Origin: Methanocalculus chunghsingensis
GTDB taxonomy: Archaea > Halobacteriota > Methanomicrobia > Methanomicrobiales > Methanocorpusculaceae
Reading direction: 5' to 3'
DNA: 33,193 nucleotides
Assembly: GCF_018132105.1 (NCBI RefSeq)
Contig: NZ_JWHL01000019.1
Coordinates: 1 to 33,193, forward strand
The notes below the pieces were generated by a model. The model did not search any database. It was not told the DNA's origin and was given only the letters and a program-made list of their open reading frames with translations. This document shows positions 8,344-16,001 of the stretch, in pieces (position 1 is the stretch's first letter; each line of letters begins with the position of its first letter). Position numbers and translations under genes: made by a program.

Positions 8344-9804
8344 TTATCGCGAGAGGATCGCCATGATGATCTTTCCGTAGGCAGGGCGTGTTATCACGAC
8401 ACCAATGAGAACACCGAGGATGGTGATGATCGCAAAGCCACGGAGTGATGAAAGGTCCATAAGGGCAAGAGGGAGCATCGCAATGATCATCGTTATGGCT
8501 GCGACGATGATGATCCCAAGTGCCCGCGATAACCGCTTGAGATAGACGTTTGGAGAAGGGACCTTCCCTTCATGCAGCACCTCATCGGTGATGACGACGA
8601 GCTGATCGATACTCGTTCCAAGGACAGCGATAAGTCCGGCGATGGCGGCAAGATCAAGCTGTGTAAAGTACCGTGCAATCCCAAGCAGGATGATGATCTC
8701 TGCGGTGTTGATTGCAAGCATTGGGATGACGATGGTAGGCTCACGATACCGATAGTAGACGACCAGTCCGACAGTAAGGAGTGCGACGAATCCGGCGATG
8801 ATACTCATCATCTTAAAGTGCTCACCGAGTGCGGCAGATACCGAACCAGAACCGGCTATCTGAACATCGACGGGAAGTGCGCCGGCTCTGAGATGGATCT
8901 CAAGGATGTTAGCACGGTTCTGTCCGAATTCTCCGGCTCCGGTGGATGCAAAGAGGTTCCTAACATCCTCGACCTTGAGTCGCGCTGCAAGATCGGGAGA
9001 AAGCGGGGCACTATAGACCATCTCTCCATCAAGAAGCATCATCAGTTCATGGGCAGCAGGATTGTCTGTTGCTCCTGTCCGGATAGCACTCTCACGGAAT
9101 GCCTGCGCCCCTTCAGGGCTGATGGTAAATGATACTCCCCACTGGTTGCTCCCAGGAGGCTGTTGTGTTGGAAGGCCGACACTTGTGATGCTGTCCCCAT
9201 ACAGGACATGTTCGGTCTCTTCTCCAACAGTCTGGATACGGATGTCGAAGCGGCCCTGCTGACCGACGATCTCCTGGGCGGTGACCATGTCAACACCGGC
9301 CAGTTCGACCCTGATGTACCGTGAAGCACCGCCGAATGTGGTGAGGATATTGACCTTTGCATCCCGTGTGCCAAGCCTGTTGATCTTCTCTTCGAGAATC
9401 CGCTTGACGGTATTGGCGGTCTCTTCAGAGACACCTATCTCGTACTGGGTAATTGTTGCTCCAAGTGAAGCAAAAACCGGCTCGAGTTCATCCCTGGTGA
9501 ATGGCTTTCGAATCTCAACGACATCCGGCTCGACAAGATGTACCTCAGCATCCAGCTCCCGTGTCAGCCCTTCAACGAGAAGTTCAGGGTTCTCTCTCGT
9601 CTCAAAAGTCACCAGCTCTGCCTGATACTCAAGCTGAATCCACGAGCCTCCTTCGAGATCCAGGCCAAGCTGAACATTCCCCTGTAATCCTTTGTCAAAG
9701 GCGGGTGGAATAAGGTAGATCGAAGCCAGTGCAAGGACAATGGCAACGACCATCACGACCACACGCCAATCCTGCATGACCCTCTTCATATCATCTTTTT
9801 TCAT
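8344..9804 (-). CDS. secD: Protein-export membrane protein SecD
   Basis: 486 residues. With SecF it supports late steps of Sec-dependent protein export, using the ion gradient. Layout: one membrane helix near the N-terminus (~10-30), a large extracytoplasmic part that begins with the conserved GLDLEGGSWIQLEYQ block, then about five membrane helices from ~residue 330 to the end, as in the RND-like SecD fold. The ATG at 9804 overlaps the secF stop by 4 nt (ATGA) and has a GGGGGTG site ~9 nt upstream; the longer frame to 9846 would lie inside secF. The order secF then secD is the common archaeal arrangement. Confidence 0.94.
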   Translation of the reverse strand: MKKDDMKRVMQDWRVVVMVVAIVLALASIYLIPPAFDKGLQGNVQLGLDLEGGSWIQLEYQAELVTFETRENPELLVEGLTRELDAEVHLVEPDVVEIRKPFTRDELEPVFASLGATITQYEIGVSEETANTVKRILEEKINRLGTRDAKVNILTTFGGASRYIRVELAGVDMVTAQEIVGQQGRFDIRIQTVGEETEHVLYGDSITSVGLPTQQPPGSNQWGVSFTISPEGAQAFRESAIRTGATDNPAAHELMMLLDGEMVYSAPLSPDLAARLKVEDVRNLFASTGAGEFGQNRANILEIHLRAGALPVDVQIAGSGSVSAALGEHFKMMSIIAGFVALLTVGLVVYYRYREPTIVIPMLAINTAEIIILLGIARYFTQLDLAAIAGLIAVLGTSIDQLVVITDEVLHEGKVPSPNVYLKRLSRALGIIIVAAITMIIAMLPLALMDLSSLRGFAIITILGVLIGVVITRPAYGKIIMAILSR

Positions 9805-10673
9805 CGTGGCAACACCCCCTTTGCCCGCCCGCTCTGAACATACCATTTCAGGAGGCCTGCATTAAACATCCAGGTGATGATGAGATCGACGAGAAGACCT
9901 ATGAGAAGGACCGTTGCAATCTGCATGATAATCTCGATCTGGCCAATCCAGGAGACGACAAGAAGGGCAGTGACTGCCGAGAGCGTTGTCGTCGTCATAA
10001 TAAATCCTGTTCTGAATGCATTCTTCAGTTTCTCTTCAAGTTTTCCCTGCCGTTTCAGAACTCTGGTCGTCAGGAGAATGTCACTGTCCACAGAATACCC
10101 AATCAGCATCAGGAGCGCGGCTGTTGTTCCGAGTGAGAGCGGAAGGCCGATGATATTCATGATGGCTGCAGTCACCAGGATATCAGCCAGCCCTGCAAAA
10201 ACAACCGCAACTGATGGTATCACTGATCGGAAAGCAATAAAGACGACGAACGACATCCCGATGAAAGAGAAGAGAAGGGCGATCAATGCCTGCTGCTGAA
10301 GCGTCTGGCCGAAGGATTCACCGATCTGATCAACCTTGGCATCAGGGTATCGTGCTCCGATATCACGGGAGAGAGACCGGAACTGTTCATCATCCATCGG
10401 GCCAAACCTGATATAGTTTCCCCGGTTCAGTCCTTCACCAATACTGATCAGCGGATATGCTGCAAAATACGCTTCAATCTCATCTGTTGAGTCATCGGTC
10501 AGAACCGTCACTGCGGTTCCCCCGGCAAAATCGATACCGAGGTTCACAGGAACCCCGGTTATCATATAGTTCCCGCCTATGACAAGCAGCGCGATGGCGA
10601 ATATGGCAAGCGGTATCGCCATCATCTGGCTGGAAGGGTATTTATTTACTAGATCGTACAGGTCAAACCCCAT
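9801..10673 (-). CDS. secF: Protein-export membrane protein SecF
   Basis: 290 residues, partner of SecD. The first membrane helix (~18-38) is followed by the family block GIDFAGGTAVTV (~48-59), an extracytoplasmic segment, then about five helices (~130-280). The transmembrane block GYSVDSDILLTTRV corresponds to the conserved SecF motif containing an acidic residue. It is the first gene of the secF-secD pair. The minus-strand sequence ~30 bp before the ATG contains ATTATTTTATG, a possible TATA box. Confidence 0.94.
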   Translation of the reverse strand: MGFDLYDLVNKYPSSQMMAIPLAIFAIALLVIGGNYMITGVPVNLGIDFAGGTAVTVLTDDSTDEIEAYFAAYPLISIGEGLNRGNYIRFGPMDDEQFRSLSRDIGARYPDAKVDQIGESFGQTLQQQALIALLFSFIGMSFVVFIAFRSVIPSVAVVFAGLADILVTAAIMNIIGLPLSLGTTAALLMLIGYSVDSDILLTTRVLKRQGKLEEKLKNAFRTGFIMTTTTLSAVTALLVVSWIGQIEIIMQIATVLLIGLLVDLIITWMFNAGLLKWYVQSGRAKGVLPR

Positions 10674-11017
10674 AGTGTCTGTATGATATGATCCGATCGC
10701 ATAAAATAATGGCTATACAGCACCCCAGGGGGACTCCATTGTCATTGGGGACGGTCATTTATATCTCTATCACCCGGCCGTTCGAGAATAACCTGAATTA
10801 TCTAAGCGATTTTTTTTATTTCAGGACTTTCGCATAGATTTTACTGGAATCCGGTATGATGTGATTGAATATCCCACGGAGAAAGCAGGGTATAATGAAG
10901 AATAAAAGAAAGGAGATAAGGGAGATACTTATCACCATTTAGTGTTCGACCACTATTTCGGCTCTGGGTATGCGATGATCATGATTACGGATATGCATAC
11001 CAGCTCGCATTAGTCGA
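10674..11017. other. Intergenic stretch without recognisable gene
   Basis: This lies between secF (starting at 10673) and the end of the secreted-protein gene. It should contain the secF promoter and a terminator for the upstream gene. Visible items are an 8-T run near 10810 and weak CCTGAA/TTCAGG arms around it. I see no tRNA, ORF or strong hairpin. Confidence 0.5.
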
Positions 11018-11971
11018 CTATCTCCATGCGAACTGCCACCCAAGATCTATGGCATAATCAAAGACTTCTGTGTAATATCCCTCCCACTCCATCACGGCGT
11101 GGGCGGCGATGACAATTGAGTCATTGAGTTCAGAGATATCAACAACAATTTCACCGGATGAAGCTGTAGCAGGATTAAAGGAATCCTTGTTCATGAACTG
11201 CCCGGGAATTGGATTGCCGGGAACGGCGTTTCGGCCACGTCCGGGCGTTCTTGGGATGTCATCTGCTGTATTCGCTACATGGAGATGATACTCCTTCAGC
11301 CCGGTCCACTTCACAGTATAGTCCCCTATGGTATCCGGATCTTCATTGGTTCCAAGGGCTTGATAGGTCACATAGAGTTTTCCATTGTCATCATAGACAT
11401 TCAGGTATCCGGCAAGATGGGTCTGCCCGGCAAAGAGCGGGTACTCTTGAGGCCCTTCACCGACATCATAGGTGACATAGGTAGCCCAGTTGCCTCGATC
11501 GACAAACCGATATTCACCGGGATCTTCCTGGGCTGCCCATGCAGTCTCATCGCCTCTGAAGAGTTTGGGCCTATTCTGTAAGGAGATAAACTTTGGACAG
11601 CCATTTCCACATGGACAGTACCATGGAATGGTTACTTCATTCGCACCTTCCGCACCGGTGAGTAGTGTCCAGTATTTCTGGCCCTCCTCGGTTACACGGT
11701 AGTGTCCTTCAGGGAGATCGTCAAACCGGTAGTAGCCTTTATCATTCGTTATTTGAGAATAACCGGAGTCAACAAACATGTTGGCATCATCATCCCAAAC
11801 CTCCAGCACAATTGTAAAGCCCGGAAGACCAACACCGCTCGAACCCCAGCCTGTACAGTGGAGATTCTTTAATCCGACAATACTGTAAGACACTTTCTCT
11901 TCTGCCGCCACCGGCACGGCCAACACCATGAGAGCCAGCAAAACCCCCATAAACACATACTCTCGTTTCAT
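11018..11971 (-). CDS. Secreted protein: Cna-B/SpaA-like domain plus HLHVA/PGQF/IAAHA module
   Basis: 317 residues with a classic signal peptide (~1-23, cleavage near VAAEE), hence exported. Residues ~30-110 resemble the prealbumin-like Cna-B/SpaA fold of surface proteins (GLPGFTIVLEVWDD..., GYYRFDDLPEGHYRVTE), followed by a Cys-containing segment (WYCPCGNGCPKF). The C-terminal ~150 residues match a module that recurs in bacterial and archaeal secreted proteins, with LYVTYQA, EYHLHVA, NPIPGQF and IVIAAHAVMEWEG; its function is unknown to me. I see no C-terminal anchor, so it may be released or bound to the S-layer. GAGGTT lies ~6 nt before the ATG and an AT-rich TATA element at ~12001-12011. 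Confidence 0.75.
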   Translation of the reverse strand: MKREYVFMGVLLALMVLAVPVAAEEKVSYSIVGLKNLHCTGWGSSGVGLPGFTIVLEVWDDDANMFVDSGYSQITNDKGYYRFDDLPEGHYRVTEEGQKYWTLLTGAEGANEVTIPWYCPCGNGCPKFISLQNRPKLFRGDETAWAAQEDPGEYRFVDRGNWATYVTYDVGEGPQEYPLFAGQTHLAGYLNVYDDNGKLYVTYQALGTNEDPDTIGDYTVKWTGLKEYHLHVANTADDIPRTPGRGRNAVPGNPIPGQFMNKDSFNPATASSGEIVVDISELNDSIVIAAHAVMEWEGYYTEVFDYAIDLGWQFAWR

Positions 11972-12000
11972 TTTTTACAACCTCTTTTGATTCAAACTAA

Positions 12001-12011
12001 TATATTTATAA
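12001..12011 (-). promoter_or_regulatory. TATA box of the secreted-protein gene
   Basis: On the minus strand this reads TTATAAATATA, within a broader AT-rich stretch. It lies 30-40 bp before the ATG at 11971 and leaves a short leader that includes the GAGGTT ribosome-binding site at 11979-11984. Confidence 0.5.
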
Positions 12012-12197
12012 GATTAAATAATTTTTCTTTCGCTATGTTGAATGAAAGAAATTATGTAATATCTCTATTGAAAACGAGTTCATCTATTGATGGAAAGGGA
12101 GGATACGATTAAAAACAGAGTGTAATTGGAACGATAAACCCTGAAAAATCGCTTTCGAACTATTTTTTATAAAAAGAAGAGGTGTTAACCCCGATTA

Positions 12198-12269
12198 CGT
12201 CCCGGCCGGGACTTGAACCCGGGTCAAAAGCTCCGGAGGCTTCTAGGATATCCGCTACCCTACCGAGAC
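12198..12269 (-). tRNA. tRNA-Arg (anticodon CCG)
   Basis: A 72-nt cloverleaf: 7-bp acceptor stem with one G-U pair, anticodon stem GAAGC/GCTTT, anticodon loop CTCCGGA with CCG at positions 34-36, T-stem CCGGG/CCCGG with loop TTCAAGT, and discriminator G. It decodes CGG. No intron and no encoded CCA are visible. It differs from tRNA-Arg(GCG) at 32369 at only four positions. Confidence 0.95.
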
Positions 12270-12337
12270 ACTATGATACGCCGGGAATACCGGTTTATCG
12301 CCTACTTAGTTTAATGTAAAAACAGATAAGGATATCG

Positions 12338-13357
12338 TTATCTGTGATACTGGTGCCAGATCCGGCAGGCACCTTCATGAGAGACCATACATGGCCCGAC
12401 CGGGGATCGCGGGGTGCAGGCTGTTCCATACAATGGACAGTCGGTCGGCTCGGCGAGGCCTCGGAGGAGACGATCGCAGATGCAGGGGGAGCGATCTTCA
12501 ATATGCGGGATCGTCATCTCGTACCGCTTCAGCGCATCATATCCCTCAAATCCGGGCTTTAATGCCAGACCAGAGCCGGGAATGACAGGGAAGCCTCTCC
12601 ATTCAATGTCTGAGGGAGAGAAGACCTCGTACATCAGTTCTTTTGCCTTTCGGTTCCCTTCCCGTGTCACTGCACGTGGATAGGCATTCTCGACCTTCGC
12701 TTCGCCTGCGTTAATCTGGGCAACGAGCATGTAGAGGCCAAGAAGGAGATCTTCTGCTTCAAAGCCTGCAACGACCTGAGGGACCGGAAACTGTTCGTAC
12801 TCTTCATATCCCATGACGGCGCAGACATGGCCGGGGAGAATAAAGCCATGGAGGTCAGCTTCTCCCTGATCTAGGAGCCATTGCATCGCAGGGGGAACGA
12901 GCCGGTGGCAGCAGAGGATGCTGAAATTCTCCGGCGGTTCCTGAAGGAGTGTGGCAGCCACAGTCGGAACCGTCGTCTCAAATCCGACTGAGATGAAGAC
13001 GACATCCTTATCGGTGGTCTTTGCGATCTCAACGGCCTTATGAATCCCCTGGACAATCCTGATATCGCCATCAGCAGATTCAAGTGATCCTTTGGATCCC
13101 GGAACCCTGAGGAGATCACCATATGTTGTGATGATACAGCCTTCTGCAGCAAGATCAATAGCGACATCAATCTCACCCTGTGGGGTGATGCAGACAGGGC
13201 ACCCAGGTCCCATCACAACATTCAGTTGCGGAGGCAGGACGCTTCTGATACCATGTTTTGCAATCGACGCTTCATGTGTTCCGCAGACATGCATGATCCG
13301 AAGATCCGAGGTGACCTGGTCCTTTAGTCTGCTGATGATCTCTCTCCCAACCGCCAT
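12338..13357 (-). CDS. hypD: Hydrogenase maturation factor HypD
   Basis: 339 residues. HypD, with HypC, carries the Fe(CN)2CO group during assembly of the [NiFe]-hydrogenase active site in the cytoplasm. Family motifs are clear: MHVCGTHEASI (~22-32), GPGCPVCITP with a CxxC (~51-60), ISVGFETTVP, LPGHVCAVMG, and a C-terminal Cys cluster (CICDRLLRG ... CPLYGTACTPRSPVGPC) that binds a [4Fe-4S] cluster. No other hyp gene lies in the window. It is 85 bp downstream of the radical SAM gene on the same strand, so co-transcription is possible. Confidence 0.96.
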   Translation of the reverse strand: MAVGREIISRLKDQVTSDLRIMHVCGTHEASIAKHGIRSVLPPQLNVVMGPGCPVCITPQGEIDVAIDLAAEGCIITTYGDLLRVPGSKGSLESADGDIRIVQGIHKAVEIAKTTDKDVVFISVGFETTVPTVAATLLQEPPENFSILCCHRLVPPAMQWLLDQGEADLHGFILPGHVCAVMGYEEYEQFPVPQVVAGFEAEDLLLGLYMLVAQINAGEAKVENAYPRAVTREGNRKAKELMYEVFSPSDIEWRGFPVIPGSGLALKPGFEGYDALKRYEMTIPHIEDRSPCICDRLLRGLAEPTDCPLYGTACTPRSPVGPCMVSHEGACRIWHQYHR

Positions 13358-13442
13358 ATGAACTCTCTCATAGTATTCTCACTGATGGACAGAAAAGGTT
13401 GTGGGAGCAGACCTGTGGCAAAAGTGGTGAACGTCTCAACTC

Positions 13443-14168
13443 TCAGATGACGTATGTCTCACTGAAATACTCCCTGAAGAATCGACATATCCGGTGGAGC
13501 TCTTCTTCCGGCATCCCCTGAACCCATGGTTCAGCACCCTGCCGGTGGAGGCTGTTTAGATGGATCAGATCCGGATTGATCCGGAGTGCAGCATCCCTGA
13601 GAAGATGGAGCTCTTTATTTCCCGTGTTGATCCCAGGTATGAGGAATATCTCAAGCCAGATTGTACGTGGAAATTCTCTTCTCAACTGAATAAGACCGTC
13701 TATCATCTGATCAGGAGCGATACCCGGTGCCGGGCGGTTGATTATCTCAAAGATTTCTTTCGTTACGGCATCGATGGATGGAAGGATGAGATCAGCAGCG
13801 ATGATCTCCTGCCTGATCCCCGGATCCGAGAGGAGGGTGCTGTTCGTCAGGACCGCGATCTTGTACTCAGGATGATGCTCTTTGAGATAGACGATTATCT
13901 CTCCGATACCGAGGTGAAGGGTCGGCTCGCCGGTTCCGCCGAGGGTGACATAATCGAGAAGAGGATTGCCTGCGAGGAAGTGATCGAGTTCCTGAAGTAC
14001 CTCACCGACCGGAACATACATTCTCCTTCTTCGGGTGATATGGCAGGTGGTGCCGCACTCGCAGTAGACACAGTCGAGGGAGCAGATGTTATCGGGTACA
14101 AGGTCAACCCCGAGGGATCTTCCGAGGCGGCGGGACTGTACCGGGCCAAAGAGATACCTGTATGTCAT
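13443..14168 (-). CDS. Radical SAM protein (COG0731-like Fe-S oxidoreductase)
   Basis: 241 residues. A CX3CX2C cluster (Cys29, Cys33, Cys36 in CSLDCVYC) binds the [4Fe-4S] cluster that cleaves S-adenosylmethionine. The opening YLFGPVQSRRLGRSLGVDL and the GGTGEPTLH block are typical of the COG0731 group, whose reactions are mostly unknown. The gene is divergent from the sugar-isomerase-like gene, and the start at 14168 is supported by the conserved N-terminus. I see no strong ribosome-binding site, so a leaderless transcript is possible. A modification role, for example on tRNA or a cofactor, would be a guess. Confidence 0.85.
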   Translation of the reverse strand: MTYRYLFGPVQSRRLGRSLGVDLVPDNICSLDCVYCECGTTCHITRRRRMYVPVGEVLQELDHFLAGNPLLDYVTLGGTGEPTLHLGIGEIIVYLKEHHPEYKIAVLTNSTLLSDPGIRQEIIAADLILPSIDAVTKEIFEIINRPAPGIAPDQMIDGLIQLRREFPRTIWLEIFLIPGINTGNKELHLLRDAALRINPDLIHLNSLHRQGAEPWVQGMPEEELHRICRFFREYFSETYVI

Positions 14169-14262
14169 TTGAGAAGGTTACTTGGAGGTTGGTGTTGATA
14201 CATCTATCCGGAGTCTGGACGATCCCACACTTTTATCACCGACTCTTCCGATTGAAGAGTAT

Positions 14263-14982
14263 ATGTTCTCGGTCTCGACCTACTGTCTGCACACACACCC
14301 TCTCCCCTACGCACTTGAGAGGCTCTCTGAGATCACCGATATGATCGAGCTTATGGATGACGGTCTTCATTATATCAGCTCATCCGAGATACTTGAGTCC
14401 TACTCATTTGACTACTCAATCCATGCGCCAGCCCGTGGGGTGAATATTGCGTCACTCCTTGAGCCGATACGAAGAGCGAGTGTCGAAGTGATTGATGACT
14501 GCTTCGCAATCGCCGCCGAGGTGAATGCAGATGTGATCATTCACCCCGGCTATTTTGCATGGGTGGAGGAGCGGGGGGCTGCCGAGGAGCAGTTTGCCAG
14601 ATCACTAGACGAGATCACCGAGGCCGCCATCGATCGGGGTGTCACATTCTCAGTTGAGAATATGGGGAACTGGGATTACTTCTTCCTCAGGACTCCCGAC
14701 GAGATCCCGCTCCTGCAGGGCGCCCCTCTCACCCTTGATGTCGGCCATGCCCATCTGAACGCCTGCCTCCCGGGTTTTCTCAAACACTCGTTTGTTCATA
14801 TCCATATCCATGATAATGACGGTACAAATGATGCACATACCGCAGTCGGAACCGGAACTATCGACTTTACAGAGGTCTGCCGTGCCGTAAACAGGGAGGG
14901 GATCACACCTGTGATCGAGGTTCAGACACTCGACGGCGTACTCTCAAGCATCGAAGCGCTTCGGCCGATGCTCAGAGGGTGA
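14263..14982 (+). CDS. Sugar phosphate isomerase/epimerase-like TIM-barrel protein
   Basis: 239 residues from ATG 14263, of the xylose isomerase-like/AP endonuclease 2 fold. Metal-ligand type residues are seen in DVIIHPGYFAW, FSVENMG, LTLDVGHAHL and FVHIHIHDNDG, and the chain ends with PVIEVQTLDG. The substrate is unknown. I prefer ATG 14263 because the family starts around FSVSTYCLH and a TATA-like CTTTTATCA (14229-14237) lies ~27 bp upstream. TTG at 14182 would add 27 residues without recognisable similarity and would leave only 13 bp to the divergent radical SAM start. Confidence 0.75.
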   Translation: MFSVSTYCLHTHPLPYALERLSEITDMIELMDDGLHYISSSEILESYSFDYSIHAPARGVNIASLLEPIRRASVEVIDDCFAIAAEVNADVIIHPGYFAWVEERGAAEEQFARSLDEITEAAIDRGVTFSVENMGNWDYFFLRTPDEIPLLQGAPLTLDVGHAHLNACLPGFLKHSFVHIHIHDNDGTNDAHTAVGTGTIDFTEVCRAVNREGITPVIEVQTLDGVLSSIEALRPMLRG

Positions 14983-15282
14983 ATCAGGAAGAATGGCACA
15001 GAAGAGATAATGGCAGCAGGCAGAGAAGGGTTAGCCCGAGAGGACAGCCTCAAGAGCATGGCTGATGGGGAGTGCCACTGATGCGAGGAGAGGAGACGAT
15101 CCGGTATGAGTTTATAAAAGGGCCCTCGAATCGTATCGCAGATGAGAGAGCATTCCGGAAAGTATTAAAGGAGAACTCGCCAACTATGTAATGCAATCTG
15201 TCAGCGGTTGCCTGATGGCCGGCCTGAGAATGGCTCGTTCATCGATGCGATGAAAAATTGCAGCAATTATGCAGACAGGACT
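14983..15282. other. 300-bp stretch without gene; contains an orphan TATA-like box
   Basis: Only very short ORFs (up to ~24 codons) occur here. The one distinctive element is a TATA-like sequence at 15111-15120. The rest shows no coding signal or strong repeat that I can see. It may hold the promoter of the tRNA-Thr gene or a small unannotated RNA. Confidence 0.5.
15111..15120 (+). promoter_or_regulatory. Strong TATA-like box without an obvious gene
   Basis: TTTATAAAAG is a near-ideal archaeal TATA box. Initiation would fall near 15145, about 138 bp upstream of tRNA-Thr, farther than usual for a tRNA promoter. It could serve a small RNA or a long tRNA precursor. Confidence 0.4.
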
Positions 15283-15354
15283 GCCTCGGTGGCATAGCGG
15301 TATCGCGCTTCCTTGGTAAGGAAGAGGTCGCGGGTTCGATTCCCGCCCGAGGCT
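15283..15354 (+). tRNA. tRNA-Thr (anticodon GGT)
   Basis: A 72-nt cloverleaf: acceptor GCCTCGG/CCGAGGC, anticodon stem CTTCC/GGAAG with loop TTGGTAA (GGT at 34-36), T-arm GCGGG-TTCGATT-CCCGC, and discriminator T. No intron or encoded CCA. It decodes ACC and ACU. The decayed accessory island begins directly at its 3' end. Confidence 0.96.
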
Positions 15355-15581
15355 TGCTTTTTATCGTTCTTTTCTGAATTCGAGCTTAAATTGCTGCCTA
15401 TTAATATTGTTCCATGATCGGTTTGTATTTTAAGCGCATATAGGGCCGTATCGAAGAATTGATAAGCTTTGAAGCCCGCGTTTTTCTGATATGCGTGATT
15501 GTCCGGTTCTACTGTTAGTGCGATCCTTTTTCTTATACGTTCAGGAATGGCTCAGATTTGATTTTTAGCCTTATTTGTCAT
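15355..15581 (-). pseudogene. Relic small gene, possibly a ribbon-helix-helix regulator, with in-frame TGA
   Basis: From ATG 15581 the frame reads nine codons, then TGA (15552-15554), then stays open for more than 60 codons with a protein-like composition: PERIRKRIALTVEP (strand-like), then helices around DNHAYQK and FFDTALYALKIQ. The strand-helix-helix order and size fit a CopG-like ribbon-helix-helix protein, but I know of no exact family. GGGA lies ~6 nt before the ATG, and an 11-bp inverted repeat lies just upstream, as expected for an autoregulator. The frame has no normal start after the TGA and runs on antisense through tRNA-Thr to 15267. I conclude it is broken, truncated at the island edge, or both. 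Confidence 0.4.
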
Positions 15582-15593
15582 CTTATTTCCCTT

Positions 15594-15621
15594 GTACGTA
15601 CATGCAAGTACATGTACGTAC
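15594..15621. repeat. Perfect 11-bp inverted repeat, 6-bp spacer
   Basis: The arms GTACGTACATG (15594-15604) and CATGTACGTAC (15611-15621) are exact reverse complements around CAAGTA. It lies 13 bp upstream of the start of the relic small gene. Likely an operator, though it could also form a hairpin in RNA. Confidence 0.75.
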
Positions 15622-15666
15622 ACTCTATGATCAGGGATCTCTCTTAACGTGATAGCAACAAAAACC

Positions 15667-15728
15667 GGATCTGGGATCTTGATTAATCGGGATCGAGGTT
15701 GGATCGGGATGAAGGGATCCGAGATCCT
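15667..15728. repeat. Cluster of GGATC/GGGATC motifs
   Basis: GATC occurs about six times in ~60 bp, mostly as GGATC or GGGATC, some in opposing orientation. The spacing is irregular, so it is not a clean tandem repeat. Confidence 0.5.
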
Positions 15729-15729
15729 C

Positions 15730-15862
15730 CTGGAGAAGTCTATGGAGAAAAGGATAGTATGATCATCAGTATGGCCTATACGTCATACTGCTATACTATA
15801 CTGCTGTACTGTACTACTGTACTAGAGAGAGATATCTGGCTGGAGAATATGTGGAGAAAAAG
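15730..15862. repeat. Imperfect ~22-bp direct repeat pair
   Basis: 15730-15752 and 15840-15862 both read CTGGAGAA...TGGAGAAAA with small differences in the middle. They are 110 bp apart and flank the TACTG-rich stretch. Confidence 0.5.
15785..15823. repeat. TACTG/TACTA-rich low-complexity stretch
   Basis: About eight overlapping TACT(G/A) units occur in ~39 bp, often separated by one to three bases. This is likely non-coding; the plus-strand ORF across it has no coding character. Confidence 0.5.
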
Positions 15863-15878
15863 AAAGGGAGTAAATCTC

Positions 15879-16001
15879 TCATTCAAATTCTGCTTCCTTA
15901 AACTTTAGCGAACTGCTATTCTCCTTCACGGTCCTCTGGAGTGTCTCAACAAACTCTGTGTCTGTTTTTGCCACTATACTGATCTCGATTTCGACAGAAA
16001 C
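15879..16001 (-). pseudogene. C-terminal relic of a DUF499-type ATPase (anti-phage-associated)
   Basis: About 40 codons ending at the TGA at 15879-15881 read [13 protein letters not shown]...EFVETLQRTVKENSSSLKFK...FE. From memory, DUF499-domain ATPases end in a beta strand rich in V/I/E, then a helix with RTVxENAxTLxFK and a Phe/Glu tail, which this matches. The frame meets TGA immediately upstream (16002-16004), so only the tail survives. It starts where the DUF1156 fragment stops making sense, implying that a deletion joined the two genes. DUF499 and DUF1156 genes are neighbours in known defence loci. Confidence 0.5.

Noticed and set aside
8572-9132. Plus-strand ORF opposite secD
   Set aside because: Shadow of secD, which has the expected length, motifs and membrane pattern.
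14168-14182. Divergent start codons only 13 bp apart (radical SAM gene and isomerase gene)
   Set aside because: Depends on a TTG start. ATG 14263 fits the protein family and a TATA box better, leaving a normal 94-bp promoter region.
13560-14198. 212-codon plus-strand ORF opposite the radical SAM gene
   Set aside because: The minus frame carries the Cys cluster and family motifs; the plus frame is its shadow.
15552-15554. TGA in the small relic gene as selenocysteine codon
   Set aside because: Selenocysteine is rare outside Methanococcales-type methanogens, and no functional Cys/Sec site is expected near the start of such a protein; a nonsense mutation is simpler.
15594-15621. CRISPR repeat or bacterial-type terminator
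   Set aside because: Only one copy exists, there are no spacers, and no T-run follows the palindrome.
15699-15908. 69-codon plus-strand ORF across the repeat patch
   Set aside because: It follows the low-complexity TACTG run and has no recognisable domain; the minus strand holds the DUF499-like tail at its end.
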